DNA from: Xanthomonas fragariae
GTDB lineage: Bacteria > Pseudomonadota > Gammaproteobacteria > Xanthomonadales > Xanthomonadaceae
Reading direction: 5' to 3'
NCBI RefSeq assembly: GCF_017603965.1
Contig: NZ_CP071955.1
Location: 3,753,501-3,817,500, forward strand
DNA: 64,000 bases
Notes under the pieces: generated by a model
The model's input: the letters and a program-made list of their open reading frames with translations, nothing else
Database searches by the model: none
What the model was told of the DNA's origin: nothing
Made by a program: the position numbers and the translations under genes
Shown: positions 55,161 to 64,000 of the stretch, in pieces
How positions within the stretch are numbered: position 1 is the stretch's first letter
Layout of the letters: each line of letters starts with the position of its first letter

Positions 55161-55194
55161 ACCACAAGATAGTGTGGTTAGGGGCAGGAATCAA
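55161..55194 (-). promoter_or_regulatory. nrdA promoter with NrdR-box-like palindrome
   Basis: On the minus strand TTGATT (55194-55189) and TATCTT (55171-55166) are 17 bases apart, a sigma-70-type promoter. ACCACA-AGATAG-TGTGGT (55161-55178) is a perfect 6-bp-arm palindrome that covers the -10 and fits the NrdR-box pattern. The leader to nrdA would be about 285 bases. Confidence 0.6.
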
Positions 55195-55380
55195 CCCCAG
55201 CAGATGTGTATTTTTCTGACTGCGTAAAGGTCACAACATGCTTGTCACCCCAAGCTACCGAGCTAGCTGCACGGTAGACGCGTCGACTAAATTGCAAATT
55301 CTTAAGAGATCTTAAGGAGTCGAGTCGGGGCCGCCCGGACGAGATGTTGCTCGTCGCCCCGACCATCGCCCGCGCCCACA

Positions 55381-56421
55381 TCAGATCTCAGTCGGGCCGA
55401 CGTGGTGGCGCTTGCGGTAGCGGATCGAGGACCACACCGAGGCGGCGATGAAGGCCACACCGATCAGGCCGGTGAGCACTTCCGGCACGTGGTAGACGGT
55501 GCCCACCAGCATGATGATCGCCAGCACACCGATGGCGTAATGGGCGCCGTGCTCCAGGAATACGAATTCGTCCAACGTGCCCTTGTGCACCAGGTAGACC
55601 GTCATCGAGCGCACGAACATCGCGCCGATCGCCAGGCCCAGCATGATGATCACCACATCGCGGGTGATCGCGAATGCACCGATCACACCGTCGAACGAGA
55701 ACGAGGCGTCCAGCACTTCCAGGTACAAAAAGGCGGCAATACCCGAGCGCTTGGCCGGGCCCATGCCATCTTCGCTCTCTTCAGCCTCGAACAGGGCGTC
55801 CACGCTGCCGACCAGCAGATACAGCAGGATGCCGCCCAACCCGGCGAACAGCACGCTCTGGAAGATGTCATTGGGCAAAAACAGCCTGGTGCCCAGCAGC
55901 ACCGACACCGCCACGATCACCGACATCGCATCGGCCTTGCCCAGCTTGCCGACCAACCGCTCCAACGGGCCGAGCCAATGCAGCTTGCGGTCCTGATCGA
56001 ACAGGAAGTTGAGGAACACCAGCAACAGGAACATGCCGCCGAAGGCGGCGATCGACGGGTAATGATCGGTCAGCACCTGGCTATAGCGGTCCGGCTCCTT
56101 CAGCGCCATCTGCATCACCGGCACCAGGCCCATGCCGGTGGCTACCGACACGATCACGATCGGGAACACCAGGCGCATGCCGAACACCGCGATCAGGATG
56201 CCGACGGTGAGGAACAACTTCTGCCAGAACGCGTTCATGTGTTTGAGTACGCCGGCGTTGACCACTGCGTTGTCGAACGACAACGACACTTCCAGCACGC
56301 TCAGCACCAGGCACAGCCATAGCGCCTGCCAGATCCCCATGGCGGAGGTGTGGCCCCACCAAGCGGCAAAGCCCAGACAGATCGCTGTGACCAAGAACGA
56401 CATTCTGAAATCGCGAAACAT
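55381..56421 (-). CDS. DUF475 multi-pass membrane protein
   Basis: A 346-residue inner-membrane protein with about nine helices, of the DUF475 family related to TerC-type proteins. Key segments are VLEVSLSFDNAVVNAGVLKH and YLEVLDASFSFDGVIGAFAI, where the paired SFDN and SFDG acidic motifs in membrane helices recall metal-ion binding in TerC. It may move manganese or another cation. The ATG at 56421 with GGGAG five bases before is chosen over GTG 56427. It is a single gene. Confidence 0.85.
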   Translation of the reverse strand: MFRDFRMSFLVTAICLGFAAWWGHTSAMGIWQALWLCLVLSVLEVSLSFDNAVVNAGVLKHMNAFWQKLFLTVGILIAVFGMRLVFPIVIVSVATGMGLVPVMQMALKEPDRYSQVLTDHYPSIAAFGGMFLLLVFLNFLFDQDRKLHWLGPLERLVGKLGKADAMSVIVAVSVLLGTRLFLPNDIFQSVLFAGLGGILLYLLVGSVDALFEAEESEDGMGPAKRSGIAAFLYLEVLDASFSFDGVIGAFAITRDVVIIMLGLAIGAMFVRSMTVYLVHKGTLDEFVFLEHGAHYAIGVLAIIMLVGTVYHVPEVLTGLIGVAFIAASVWSSIRYRKRHHVGPTEI

Positions 56422-56529
56422 TGACACTCCCAGGCGGGCCGAGACGAATGCAGGACGAACGGGCCAAGGCGGAGGATGCCTGGCAGTCCGGCGTGCGGTG
56501 AGGATGGAGGGCCGCGGCGTGACACAACG

Positions 56530-59238
56530 TCAGACCGGGCGCGGCTCGCCCATTATAGGGAGTGTCACCGCCATCAGGGTCGCATCGTCCGGATCCGCGC
56601 GTACGCCAAAGCCCAGGCTCTTGCACATCGCCAGCATGGTGCGGTTCTCGCGCAGCACCTGGCCTTCGATCTGTTTGAGGCCCAGCCAGCGCGCGTACTC
56701 GATCATGATCCGCATCAGTTGCCAGCCGATGCCGTGGCCCTTGAGGTCGGAACGGATCAGAATGCCGTACTCGCCACGCTGGTAATCGGCATCGGCATGC
56801 AGACGCACCGCGCCGAGCATGTCGCCGCTGTTGGGGTCGATGGCCACCAGCGCGATCGAACGCGCGTAGTCCAGCTGGGTCAGCCGCGCGATGAATTCGT
56901 GGCTGAAATGCTTGACGGACTGGAAGAAACGCAGCCGCAGGTCTTCATCGGTGACCCGGGCGAAAAACATGCGGAACAGCGCATCGTCTTCCGGGCGTAC
57001 CGGCCGCACCAGCGCATGCGCGCCGTCGCCGAGCGCGATCTGGCGCTCCCATTCCTTCGGATACGGAAAGATCGCAAAGCGCGGATGGCCACGGCCTTTA
57101 TGCAGTTTGCGCGCCGGTGCCACCGCCACGCGTGCGGCCAGCGCGATCACCCCATCGCGGTCGGCCAGCAGCGGGTTGATATCCAACTCGGTGATTTCGG
57201 GGATGTCGGCGGCCAGCTGCGCCAGCTTGACCAGTACCAAGGCCACCGCGCGCTCATCGGCCGCCGGCACATCGCGGTAGGCCTTGAGGATGCGCGAGAC
57301 GCGGGTGCGACCGATCAACTCGTGGGCCAGGCGCAGATCCAGCGGAGGTAATGCCAGTTCGCGATCGTTGATGACTTCCACGGCGCTGCCGCCGCGCCCG
57401 AACACGATCGCCGGGCCGAATACCGGGTCGTCGGCGATGCCGGCAATCAACTCGCGCGCCTTGGGGCGCACCACGGTGGGCTGCACGATCACCGCTTCGA
57501 TGATGGCGTCGGCGTGCCCGGCACGTGCACGCGCCAGGAGGCCGGCTGCCACTTCGCGCACCGCCGCTACGCTGGACAGGTTCAAGCGCACGCCATCGAC
57601 ATCGGACGTGCGCGCGCTGTCGCTGGGCAGCACTTTCAAGGTCACCGTGCGGCCAATGGCCAGCAGCGGGTCGGCCAGCAAGGCGGCCTCGTTGGCGGTG
57701 GCGGCGACTTGCAAGGGCACGATCGGAATGCCGTAGGCAGCCAGCAACCGGTTGGTGGCGACCGGATCCAGCCAACGCCGGCCTGCGGTAAGTGCTTCAT
57801 CGACCACTGCGCGGGCGATGCCGGCATCCACCACGAAATCTTGCGGCAGGCTGGGCGGGGTTTCCATTAACGCCGCCTGCGCTTCGCGATAGCGCACCAG
57901 GTGGGTGAAGCCGCGCACCGCATCCGATTCGGTGGCATAGGTGGGCACGTGCGCGGCATTGAGCGCGGCAATCGCCTGATCGTCCTGGCCCAACCACACC
58001 GCAAACACCGGTTTTTCGCGCTGACAGCGGCTGCGCTGGTCCAGCGTGCGGGTCAGCGCCTTGGCCGCATCGGCCGAGGAGGTAAACGCAGTCGGCACGT
58101 TGACCACCAGAAGCGCGTCGTTCTCCGGGTCGTCCAGCAAGGCTTGGATCGCTGCGGCGTACCGTGGCCCGTCGGCATCGATCATGATGTCCACCGGATT
58201 GCTGCGCGACCAGCCTTGCGGCAACGATTGATCCAGCCGCTCCAGGGTCTCGGCCGACAACTCGGCCAAGGTGCCGCCGCGCAACACCAGCTGATCCACC
58301 GCCAGGTGCCCCACCCCGCCGCCATTACTGAGAATGGCCAGCCGCCGGCCCGGAAAACTGCCGAGCCGGCCAAGTGTCTCGGCTGCGGCAAACAATTCGT
58401 CCAACGCGCCTACCCGCAACAACCCGGCACGCGCGAACGCCGCGCCATACACCGCATCCGAGCCGGCCAGGGCCTGCGCATGGGTGTCGGCATTGGGATC
58501 GATGCGGAACTGGCGGCCGGATTTGACCACCACCACCGGTTTGGCACGCGCAGCGGCGCGTGCGGCCGACATGAACTTGCGCGCATCGCCGATGCGCTCG
58601 ACGTAAAGCAGGATCGCGCGGGTGCGGTAGTCGGTGGCGAAGTAGTCGAGCAGATCGCCAAAGTCGACATCCAGCGTATCGCCCAGCGACACTACCGCCG
58701 AAAACCCGACCGAGCGCGCCACGCCCCACTCCACCAGCGCGGCGGCAATCGCGCTGGATTCGGAAATCAGCGCCAGATCGCCGGCCTGCGGGCAATGCGC
58801 GGCGATGCTGGCGTTGAGCCGTGCGTGCGGGGCGATCACGCCCAGGCAATGCGGGCCAAGGATGCGCATGCCCTTGGCGCGCGCCGCCGCTTCCATCCGC
58901 GCGGCCGGCGAGCCCGTGCCGCTGCCTAGCCCTGCAGTCAGGATAATCGCCACCGCGACCCCGCGCCGCGCCGCGATGGAGACGATGCGCGGCACGATCC
59001 GCGCCGGGGCGGTGATCACCACCAGATCCGGCACCCAGGCCAGATCGGTCAACCGCGCCACCGTGCGCACGCCGTCGATCTGGCTATAACGCGGGCTCAC
59101 CCAACCGATCCGCCCGGGAAATCCGGCCGCCCGCAGATTACGCACCACTGCGCGCCCGGCCGAGCGATCGCGCGGACTGCCACCCACCACCGCCACGGTG
59201 TCGGGACGAAAGACCTGCTGCAGGTGATACGTACTCAT
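56530..59238 (-). CDS. Pat-like acetyltransferase with acyl-CoA synthetase domain
   Basis: A 902-residue protein. Residues 1-690 form the ADP-forming acyl-CoA synthetase fold: CoA-binding start (FRPDTVAVVGGSPRDRSAGR), a His-type ligase loop (GMRILGPHCLGVIAP) and an ATP-grasp half (VIVFGRGGSAVEVINDREL read as FGRGGSAVEV). Residues 730-902 are a GNAT domain (LRLRFFQSVKHFSHEFIARL, EYGILIRSDLKGHGIGWQLM). This is the YfiQ/Pat layout, in which the synthetase part is regulatory and the GNAT part acetylates lysines of metabolic enzymes such as acetyl-CoA synthetase. It stands alone. Confidence 0.88.
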   Translation of the reverse strand: MSTYHLQQVFRPDTVAVVGGSPRDRSAGRAVVRNLRAAGFPGRIGWVSPRYSQIDGVRTVARLTDLAWVPDLVVITAPARIVPRIVSIAARRGVAVAIILTAGLGSGTGSPAARMEAAARAKGMRILGPHCLGVIAPHARLNASIAAHCPQAGDLALISESSAIAAALVEWGVARSVGFSAVVSLGDTLDVDFGDLLDYFATDYRTRAILLYVERIGDARKFMSAARAAARAKPVVVVKSGRQFRIDPNADTHAQALAGSDAVYGAAFARAGLLRVGALDELFAAAETLGRLGSFPGRRLAILSNGGGVGHLAVDQLVLRGGTLAELSAETLERLDQSLPQGWSRSNPVDIMIDADGPRYAAAIQALLDDPENDALLVVNVPTAFTSSADAAKALTRTLDQRSRCQREKPVFAVWLGQDDQAIAALNAAHVPTYATESDAVRGFTHLVRYREAQAALMETPPSLPQDFVVDAGIARAVVDEALTAGRRWLDPVATNRLLAAYGIPIVPLQVAATANEAALLADPLLAIGRTVTLKVLPSDSARTSDVDGVRLNLSSVAAVREVAAGLLARARAGHADAIIEAVIVQPTVVRPKARELIAGIADDPVFGPAIVFGRGGSAVEVINDRELALPPLDLRLAHELIGRTRVSRILKAYRDVPAADERAVALVLVKLAQLAADIPEITELDINPLLADRDGVIALAARVAVAPARKLHKGRGHPRFAIFPYPKEWERQIALGDGAHALVRPVRPEDDALFRMFFARVTDEDLRLRFFQSVKHFSHEFIARLTQLDYARSIALVAIDPNSGDMLGAVRLHADADYQRGEYGILIRSDLKGHGIGWQLMRIMIEYARWLGLKQIEGQVLRENRTMLAMCKSLGFGVRADPDDATLMAVTLPIMGEPRPV

Positions 59239-59545
59239 CGGACGGGGGACGCGAATGCCATCGCATTACGGTACACGCACTGGTGTGCGGGTGCGTGGAT
59301 AGATCGCGTGCGGTGCATGCCGAGTACGCTGCCAGACCGCACCTCACGCACATGACAGCACCCGCATTTCCGACATTGCATCGATCCATGCGGACCGCTT
59401 GGCTCCACGCACGGCGCTTCGTACGCCAGGCATCTGCACTAGCCCATGGAGTGGCATCAGTACAGACGAGTCGCCCCCGTGCAGCAACCATCAGGAACGC
59501 GGGCCGGCGAGCGACTAAACTCCACTTTTACCAGCGAGGCAGACA

Positions 59546-60574
59546 ATGCGCGTCACCCAAACATGCTTGAGCTTGATCATGGCGGCGGTAACCGGCACGA
59601 CGTGCTGTGTCACCGCCTGCGCCGCGCCGAGGGAAACACGCAGCGGGGCGCAGGCGACCATGACAGACAGTCGGCCGACCGCATCCACGTTGTCCTTTCA
59701 ACAATCCTGGCAAAACAGCCTTGTCGCGGAAAAGGGGGCAGCGAATGGTTGTTTTAAAGCGGAATATCCTTCCAACCAGTGGAAACCGGTGGCCTGCCGA
59801 CAAGCCAGCAAGGCAGAACCATCACGCAGACCGACTGTCGCGACGGCGCTGAGGCGGGCAGACGACTCCATTACCGACTACGCGTTGAAAGCAAATGGCT
59901 TGATTCGAAAAGCGGAGGGCAGCTTCCCGGAAGTCAGCGGGGTGCACTTCATATATGGCAATGGCACAACGGTCGGCGCGGACGAATTCAGCCTGCAATT
60001 GGACTCCGACGCCGACGCAACGACCGGGGCATGTGCAGGCCATGCCAACTGCCACGTCTGGCAGCAATTCATCTACGCGATGCACGGAGAAGGTGCGGTA
60101 TTCATGCAATATTGGCTGATCAATTACGGCAGTGCATGCCCGGGCGGATGGTCGGGTGATGGCTCCGGCAGCTGTTACAGGAACAGTGACGATATCGCCG
60201 TGCCACCCATCGCCGCCAACCGACTGGGTAGCCTCAAGCTCATCGCCGAGGTCAACGCAGGCGGCAGCGATACGGTCACGCTGTTAAATGGGACGCAGGC
60301 CTACCGCGTCAGCGGCTCGGACAGCGTGCTGCAGTTGGCGTCGGTATGGACGGGCGCGGACTTCAACATTCTCGGCAACGGCAACGGCACGGGTGCCTTC
60401 CTCAATACCGGTTCCTCGGTCACCACCCGGTTGGCGGTGGACGATGGCACCAGCAAGGCGCCACGCTGTATCGGCAACGGTGCGGTGACCGGTGAGACCA
60501 ACGATCTGCACCTGGGTAGGTGCACTGCCTCCGGCGGTAGCTCACCCGCTATCCGGTTCACCGGCACCAATTAA
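59546..60574 (+). CDS. Exported protein of unknown function
   Basis: A 342-residue protein with a signal peptide, possibly a lipoprotein (TACA at the cut region). The central part reads AGHANCHVWQQFIYAMHGEG, AVFMQYWLINYGSACPGGWS and GSGSCYRNSDDIAVPP. The QFIYxxxGxxFxQYWLxNY...CPxGW...SCYxNS pattern resembles exported proteins seen in Streptomyces and Burkholderia, but I do not know a function. Several cysteines probably form disulfides. GAGGCAGACA precedes the ATG. It stands between pat and mgtE on the opposite strand. Confidence 0.65.
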   Translation: MRVTQTCLSLIMAAVTGTTCCVTACAAPRETRSGAQATMTDSRPTASTLSFQQSWQNSLVAEKGAANGCFKAEYPSNQWKPVACRQASKAEPSRRPTVATALRRADDSITDYALKANGLIRKAEGSFPEVSGVHFIYGNGTTVGADEFSLQLDSDADATTGACAGHANCHVWQQFIYAMHGEGAVFMQYWLINYGSACPGGWSGDGSGSCYRNSDDIAVPPIAANRLGSLKLIAEVNAGGSDTVTLLNGTQAYRVSGSDSVLQLASVWTGADFNILGNGNGTGAFLNTGSSVTTRLAVDDGTSKAPRCIGNGAVTGETNDLHLGRCTASGGSSPAIRFTGTN

Positions 60575-60643
60575 CCGATGCATGCGCCGGGCATGCAGCG
60601 GCGCCTGAAGGCGGCACGGCGGTGGGCTCAGATCCGAGTGGAG

Positions 60644-62011
60644 CTACAACAACGTGCCGCTAAGGATCGCGGCAGCGATACTGAAATAAATCACCAGTCC
60701 GGTGACGTCGACCAAGGTGGCCACGAACGGCGCCGAGGCACTGGCCGGGTCGAAGCCGAAGCGTTGCAGCACGAACGGCAGCATCGAGCCGGAGAGCGAA
60801 CCGAAGGTGACGATGCCGATCAGCGCTGCGCCGATGGTCAACGCCACCATCTGCCAGTGCGGGCCGTAGTCGTACAGGCCGGCGGTCTGCCAGATGGTGA
60901 TGCGCACGATCGCCAGGATGCCGAGAATGGTGCCCAGGGTGAGCCCGGTCGGCAGTTCGCGCAGCGCCACTTTCCACCAGTCGCCCAGGCGTAATTCGCG
61001 CAGTGCCAGCGAACGGATCAGCAGCGAGGTGGCCTGCGAGCCGGAGTTGCCACCCGAGCTCATGATCAGCGGAATGAACAAGGTCAGCACCACCGCCTTG
61101 GAGAGCTCGTCTTCGAAGTGCTGCATCGCGCTGGCGGTGAGCATTTCGCCCAGGAACAGCACGCTCAGCCAGCCGGCGCGCTTCTTGATCATCTGGCCGA
61201 AGCCAATTTGCATGTACGGCTTGTCCAGCGCTTCCATGCCGCCGAACTTGTGCACGTCCTCGGTGGATTCGGCGATCAATGCGTCGAGCACATCGTCCAC
61301 GGTGACGATGCCGAGCATGTGGCCATGCGTATCCACCACCGGGATGGCAAGCAGGTCGTGGCGACGGATCAGCCGTGCGACTTCTTCCTGGTCCAGCGTC
61401 GGGTTCACCGTGACTGGCGGATTGACCTGTGCCACGTCCAGGATCAGCGCCTCTGGCGCACCGGTAATCAGCCGGCGCATGGTCACCATTTGGTGGAGCA
61501 CGCGGGTGTGCGGATCGAGCAGATAGATGGCATACACCGTCTCGCGGCTGCGCTCCACCTCACGGATGTGCTGCAGGGTGCGGCCCACCGTCCAGTCGGC
61601 CGGCACCGCTACGAACTCAGTGGTCATCAGCGCGCCGGCGATGTTGGGCGGGTAGCGCATCAGCGCCTGGATCGACAGCCGCGCCTCGGCACTGAGCAGC
61701 CACAGCAACGGCTGGCGCTGGTCGGCATCCAGGCCATGGAAAATGTCGGTGGCACGGTCGTCGGCCATCTGCCCAAGCAGGGACGCGGCCTGCTCGGCCG
61801 GCAGTTGCGCGACCAGGCCACTGGCATCGTGCAGCTCGGGTTGTTCGAGCAACTTCACCGCACGCGGCTGCGGCAACGCGGCCAGCACCTGCGCTGCGTC
61901 GTCGCGGTCGAGGGTGTTGAGATATTCCACCGCATCGGCCGTGTTGAGCTCGGCCAGGGGTGCGGTCAGTGCATCGACGCCTTGGGCAGGGCGCAGGGTC
62001 TGGTTGTACAT
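60644..62011 (-). CDS. mgtE: Magnesium transporter MgtE
   Basis: A 455-residue MgtE-type channel. An N-terminal helical domain (LPQPRAVKLLEQPELHDASG) is followed by two CBS modules (around VPADWTVGRTLQHIREVE and HDLLAIPVVDTHGHMLGIVT), the plug helix and five membrane helices. The pore motif is in the first helices (LIMSSGGNSGSQATSLLIRS), and acidic residues near FGFDPASASAPFVATLVDVT complete the Mg2+ site. It admits Mg2+ and is closed by the cytosolic domain at high Mg2+. The ribosome site is weak at 62011. Confidence 0.92.
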   Translation of the reverse strand: MYNQTLRPAQGVDALTAPLAELNTADAVEYLNTLDRDDAAQVLAALPQPRAVKLLEQPELHDASGLVAQLPAEQAASLLGQMADDRATDIFHGLDADQRQPLLWLLSAEARLSIQALMRYPPNIAGALMTTEFVAVPADWTVGRTLQHIREVERSRETVYAIYLLDPHTRVLHQMVTMRRLITGAPEALILDVAQVNPPVTVNPTLDQEEVARLIRRHDLLAIPVVDTHGHMLGIVTVDDVLDALIAESTEDVHKFGGMEALDKPYMQIGFGQMIKKRAGWLSVLFLGEMLTASAMQHFEDELSKAVVLTLFIPLIMSSGGNSGSQATSLLIRSLALRELRLGDWWKVALRELPTGLTLGTILGILAIVRITIWQTAGLYDYGPHWQMVALTIGAALIGIVTFGSLSGSMLPFVLQRFGFDPASASAPFVATLVDVTGLVIYFSIAAAILSGTLL

Positions 62012-62611
62012 GGGGTTCGCCTGGTGACGACCGTCGTCGATGACAGCTGGCGAACCTCAAGCCTCAGGCGCGCGTCAGCTGGGTCATCGACCCGGGTCTA
62101 GGGTGACTGTCGCTGGACATGAGAAAGGGCTCCGGTGAAGTGCGTACCGACCGGTGATCCGGGAAGCGGCGCGGCGCAGTCTGCGCGCCTCAGTCGGCTT
62201 GGTCAATGCCCTGTGCGATCGCCGCTTAAGTGGACTTCCGGGAAGCCGATCCGGCAGACCGCGATGGCCGCGCGCGCGCCGGCTACCAACGATCAGGCGG
62301 TCGCCGTGGACTGGAGCCATCTCGGTCCCACTGCTGAATTGGCCTGCAGCGATCATGCTGGCGGCGCGCGGCCCCCTGAGGCGATCGCCATACCTCGCCT
62401 GGGCGCTGGCAACCCCGATGCTGTCTGACATCCGGGCACGCCACCACTGGTACACCGACTCGGACAAGGCGCGCCGTCCGTGGCCAGACTGTAATGACGG
62501 CCAAGGCTCCTTGCTACGATCCGCTTCCCTGCACCCCCTGCATCACGTTGCCCGCTGCCATTGCGTCGGCCATCGCATCCACGTCGCATCGCTGCGCCTC
62601 AGGAGTTATCC
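62012..62611. other. Intergenic region between mgtE and carbonic anhydrase
   Basis: About 600 bases between divergent genes, so both promoters lie here. No coding frame with family content was found. An Mg2+-sensing leader is possible upstream of mgtE, but I could not recognise a riboswitch core. Confidence 0.45.
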
Positions 62612-63439
62612 ATGTGGTCTTCCAGGTCTTTTCTGCTACGTCGCATCAGCCCGGTGTGCCTGTGCGTGACCGCTGGCTGGAGCGCGATTGGCATGGCGCA
62701 GGCCAGGCTTCCCGACAGTACGCCTGTGGAGTCGCATGAAACCGCGCCACACACGGCGCACGAGTGGGGCTACACCGGTCCGGAAGGCGCCGAGCACTGG
62801 TCAAAACTGGCAAAAGAAAACGTGCTGTGCGGCAACGGCCAGCAGAACAGTCCCATCGATTTGAAAGACGCCATCGACGCCGATCTGGGCAGCTTGTCGC
62901 TGGATTACGCCGCCGTGCCGCTAGCGGTGCGCAACACCGGCCACTCCATCCAACTGGATCTGCATGACGGCGGCAGGATGTGGACCGGCGGCAAACAGTA
63001 CGAGGCATTGCAACTGCATTTCCATCATCCAAGCGAGCACTTGTTGAACGGCCGGCGTTTCCCGATGGAGGCGCATATCGTGCACCAGGGCCCGGATGGA
63101 ACGCTGGGCGTGCTGGCAATCTTCTTTGAAACCGGCACCGCCAATCCCGCCTTCCAGCGTGTGTTGGACGCCATGCCGAAAGACAAGAATCACACGCAAC
63201 TGGTCGCCAACGCCTTGATACGCGCCAGTGATTTTCTTCCGCCCAAGAATCAGCGCAGCTTCTATCGCTACGAAGGATCGTTGACCACGCCGCCTTGCAG
63301 CGAAACGGTGGATTGGGTGGTGCTCACTCAGCCGGTGCAGGTGTCGGAGGCGCAGATCAACGCATTTGAACGCGTCTATTCGTTCAACGCCCGCCCGCTG
63401 CAGCCGCTGGATCGCCGCTTTCTGCTCAAAAGCAGATGA
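62612..63439 (+). CDS. Alpha-type carbonic anhydrase, exported
   Basis: A 275-residue enzyme with an N-terminal signal peptide. The alpha-CA domain starts at EWGYTGPEGAEHWSKL and NGQQNSPIDL. Zinc ligands are two His in LQLHFHHPSEH and one in EAHIVHQG. The Thr of the active-site loop is in SLTTPPCSETVDW, with Cys pairing to LCGNGQ. It hydrates CO2 in the periplasm. AGGAG lies six bases before the ATG at 62612; the longer frame lacks a good signal. Confidence 0.9.
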   Translation: MWSSRSFLLRRISPVCLCVTAGWSAIGMAQARLPDSTPVESHETAPHTAHEWGYTGPEGAEHWSKLAKENVLCGNGQQNSPIDLKDAIDADLGSLSLDYAAVPLAVRNTGHSIQLDLHDGGRMWTGGKQYEALQLHFHHPSEHLLNGRRFPMEAHIVHQGPDGTLGVLAIFFETGTANPAFQRVLDAMPKDKNHTQLVANALIRASDFLPPKNQRSFYRYEGSLTTPPCSETVDWVVLTQPVQVSEAQINAFERVYSFNARPLQPLDRRFLLKSR

Positions 63440-63668
63440 TTGTTTGATCCGACCGTTCACAGCTCACTGCACGGCACGGGCTGAACGGCGCGGTTGCCAC
63501 AGAAGCGCGCACGTTACGCTGGTATCTACCGTGTAGAGACTCATGCGCCGGTGCTCGCATCGAGCCACGCGTGGCTCGCTCGGCGGCATCGCCACCGAAT
63601 GCGGCACGTTGGCGCGAGTCGGTCAGCCACCTTGCGCTGCATAATGCATGCCTCAACGGAGAGTGCAC

Positions 63669-64000
63669 ATGCATAGCGGCGGTCTGGAACTGGCTCTGGT
63701 GCTGATGCTGGCCGCCATCGTAGCAGTGCCGGTTTTCAAACACTTGGGCCTGGGTGCGGTGTTGGCCTATCTGGTCGCCGGTGTGATGCTCGGGCCCGAC
63801 GGCGTGGGCGTGGTGCAGGATGCCGAGCGCATCAGCGGCGCGGCCGAAATCGGCGTGGTGATGCTGCTGTTCGTGATCGGCCTGGAACTGTCGCCGGCAC
63901 GTTTGAAGGTGATGCGCCATTCGGTATTCGGCGCTGGCGCTACCCAGGTGGTGGTGACCGCGGTGATCCTGGGCAGCTTGCTGATGGCGGGCGATCTGGG
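63669..64000 (+). CDS. Kef-type cation:proton antiporter, N-terminal part
   Basis: This gene runs off the right edge, so only the first 110 residues are visible. MHSGGLELALVLMLAAIVAV, then KHLGLGAVLAYLVAGVMLGP and GVVMLLFVIGLELSP are typical of CPA2 antiporters such as KefB/KefC. GGAG lies before the ATG. It should exchange K+ or Na+ for H+; the regulatory TrkA-N part would lie beyond the window. Whether it is KefB, KefC or YbaL cannot be decided. Confidence 0.85.
   Translation, partial: MHSGGLELALVLMLAAIVAVPVFKHLGLGAVLAYLVAGVMLGPDGVGVVQDAERISGAAEIGVVMLLFVIGLELSPARLKVMRHSVFGAGATQVVVTAVILGSLLMAGDL

Overview
This window is GC-rich chromosomal DNA that looks like a plant-pathogenic Xanthomonas. 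The evidence is a pectin-utilisation locus built around two TonB-dependent receptors, a perfect PIP box (TTCGC-N15-TTCGC) ahead of a candidate type III effector gene, and several insertion-sequence and MITE types of the kind common in that genus. This assignment is inferred from gene content, not from a database comparison.

Layout. 1-5924 (minus strand): an accessory operon with a C39-peptidase ABC exporter (cut by the window edge), a very short HlyD-type adaptor, a MacB/LolD-type ATPase, a MacA-type adaptor, a TonB-like lipoprotein, a protein resembling HExxH-type peptide hydroxylases but lacking both histidines, and a prolyl-4-hydroxylase-like gene cut at its 5' end by an IS5-family element. 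This looks like a peptide modification and export cluster in decay; no precursor peptide was found. 5925-12720: two insertion sequences, three truncated genes, a PDZ/SHOCT protein, an exported cell-wall amidase and a hypothetical protein.

12877-26320: the pectin locus. kdgK is divergent from two large TonB-dependent receptors, followed by a pectin methylesterase, a PL10-type pectate lyase (start overlaps the previous stop) and a 1292-residue exported protein of unknown activity. Two near-identical 15-bp TGAC-N7-GTCA motifs lie in the divergent kdgK/receptor intergenic region. Together these genes could demethylate and cleave pectin outside the cell, import the products and phosphorylate 2-keto-3-deoxygluconate.

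26320-35400: a mobile hot spot. It holds small cassette-like ORFs each followed by the same palindrome, an AbiU2-like HEPN protein, a Sel1-repeat protein, an IS4-family element with a 9-bp target duplication and two MITEs nested inside it, an IS5-family element splitting a gene that rejoins in frame on paper, a SymE-like toxin behind a structured leader, a TupA-like ATP-grasp gene ending in an IS remnant, and a phospholipid methyltransferase-like gene.

36122-44706: an RND efflux pair, an I78-type inhibitor lipoprotein, and a TonB-dependent receptor followed by a Tat-exported 2H-phosphoesterase-like protein. 44782-49489: a decayed ORF, a third MITE, the PIP-box effector candidate with a glycerophosphodiester phosphodiesterase domain, remnants of a helicase/exonuclease pair resembling mrfA-mrfB (yprA-yprB), and a hemolysin III family gene.

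49523-64000: mostly core genes. These are thioredoxin, flavodoxin, an ImmA/IrrE-type metallopeptidase, nrdB and nrdA with a putative NrdR-box promoter, a DUF475 membrane protein, a Pat/ADP-forming acyl-CoA synthetase-like acetyltransferase, an exported protein of unknown function, mgtE, an alpha-carbonic anhydrase, and the start of a Kef-type antiporter. No rRNA, tRNA or CRISPR array was recognised.
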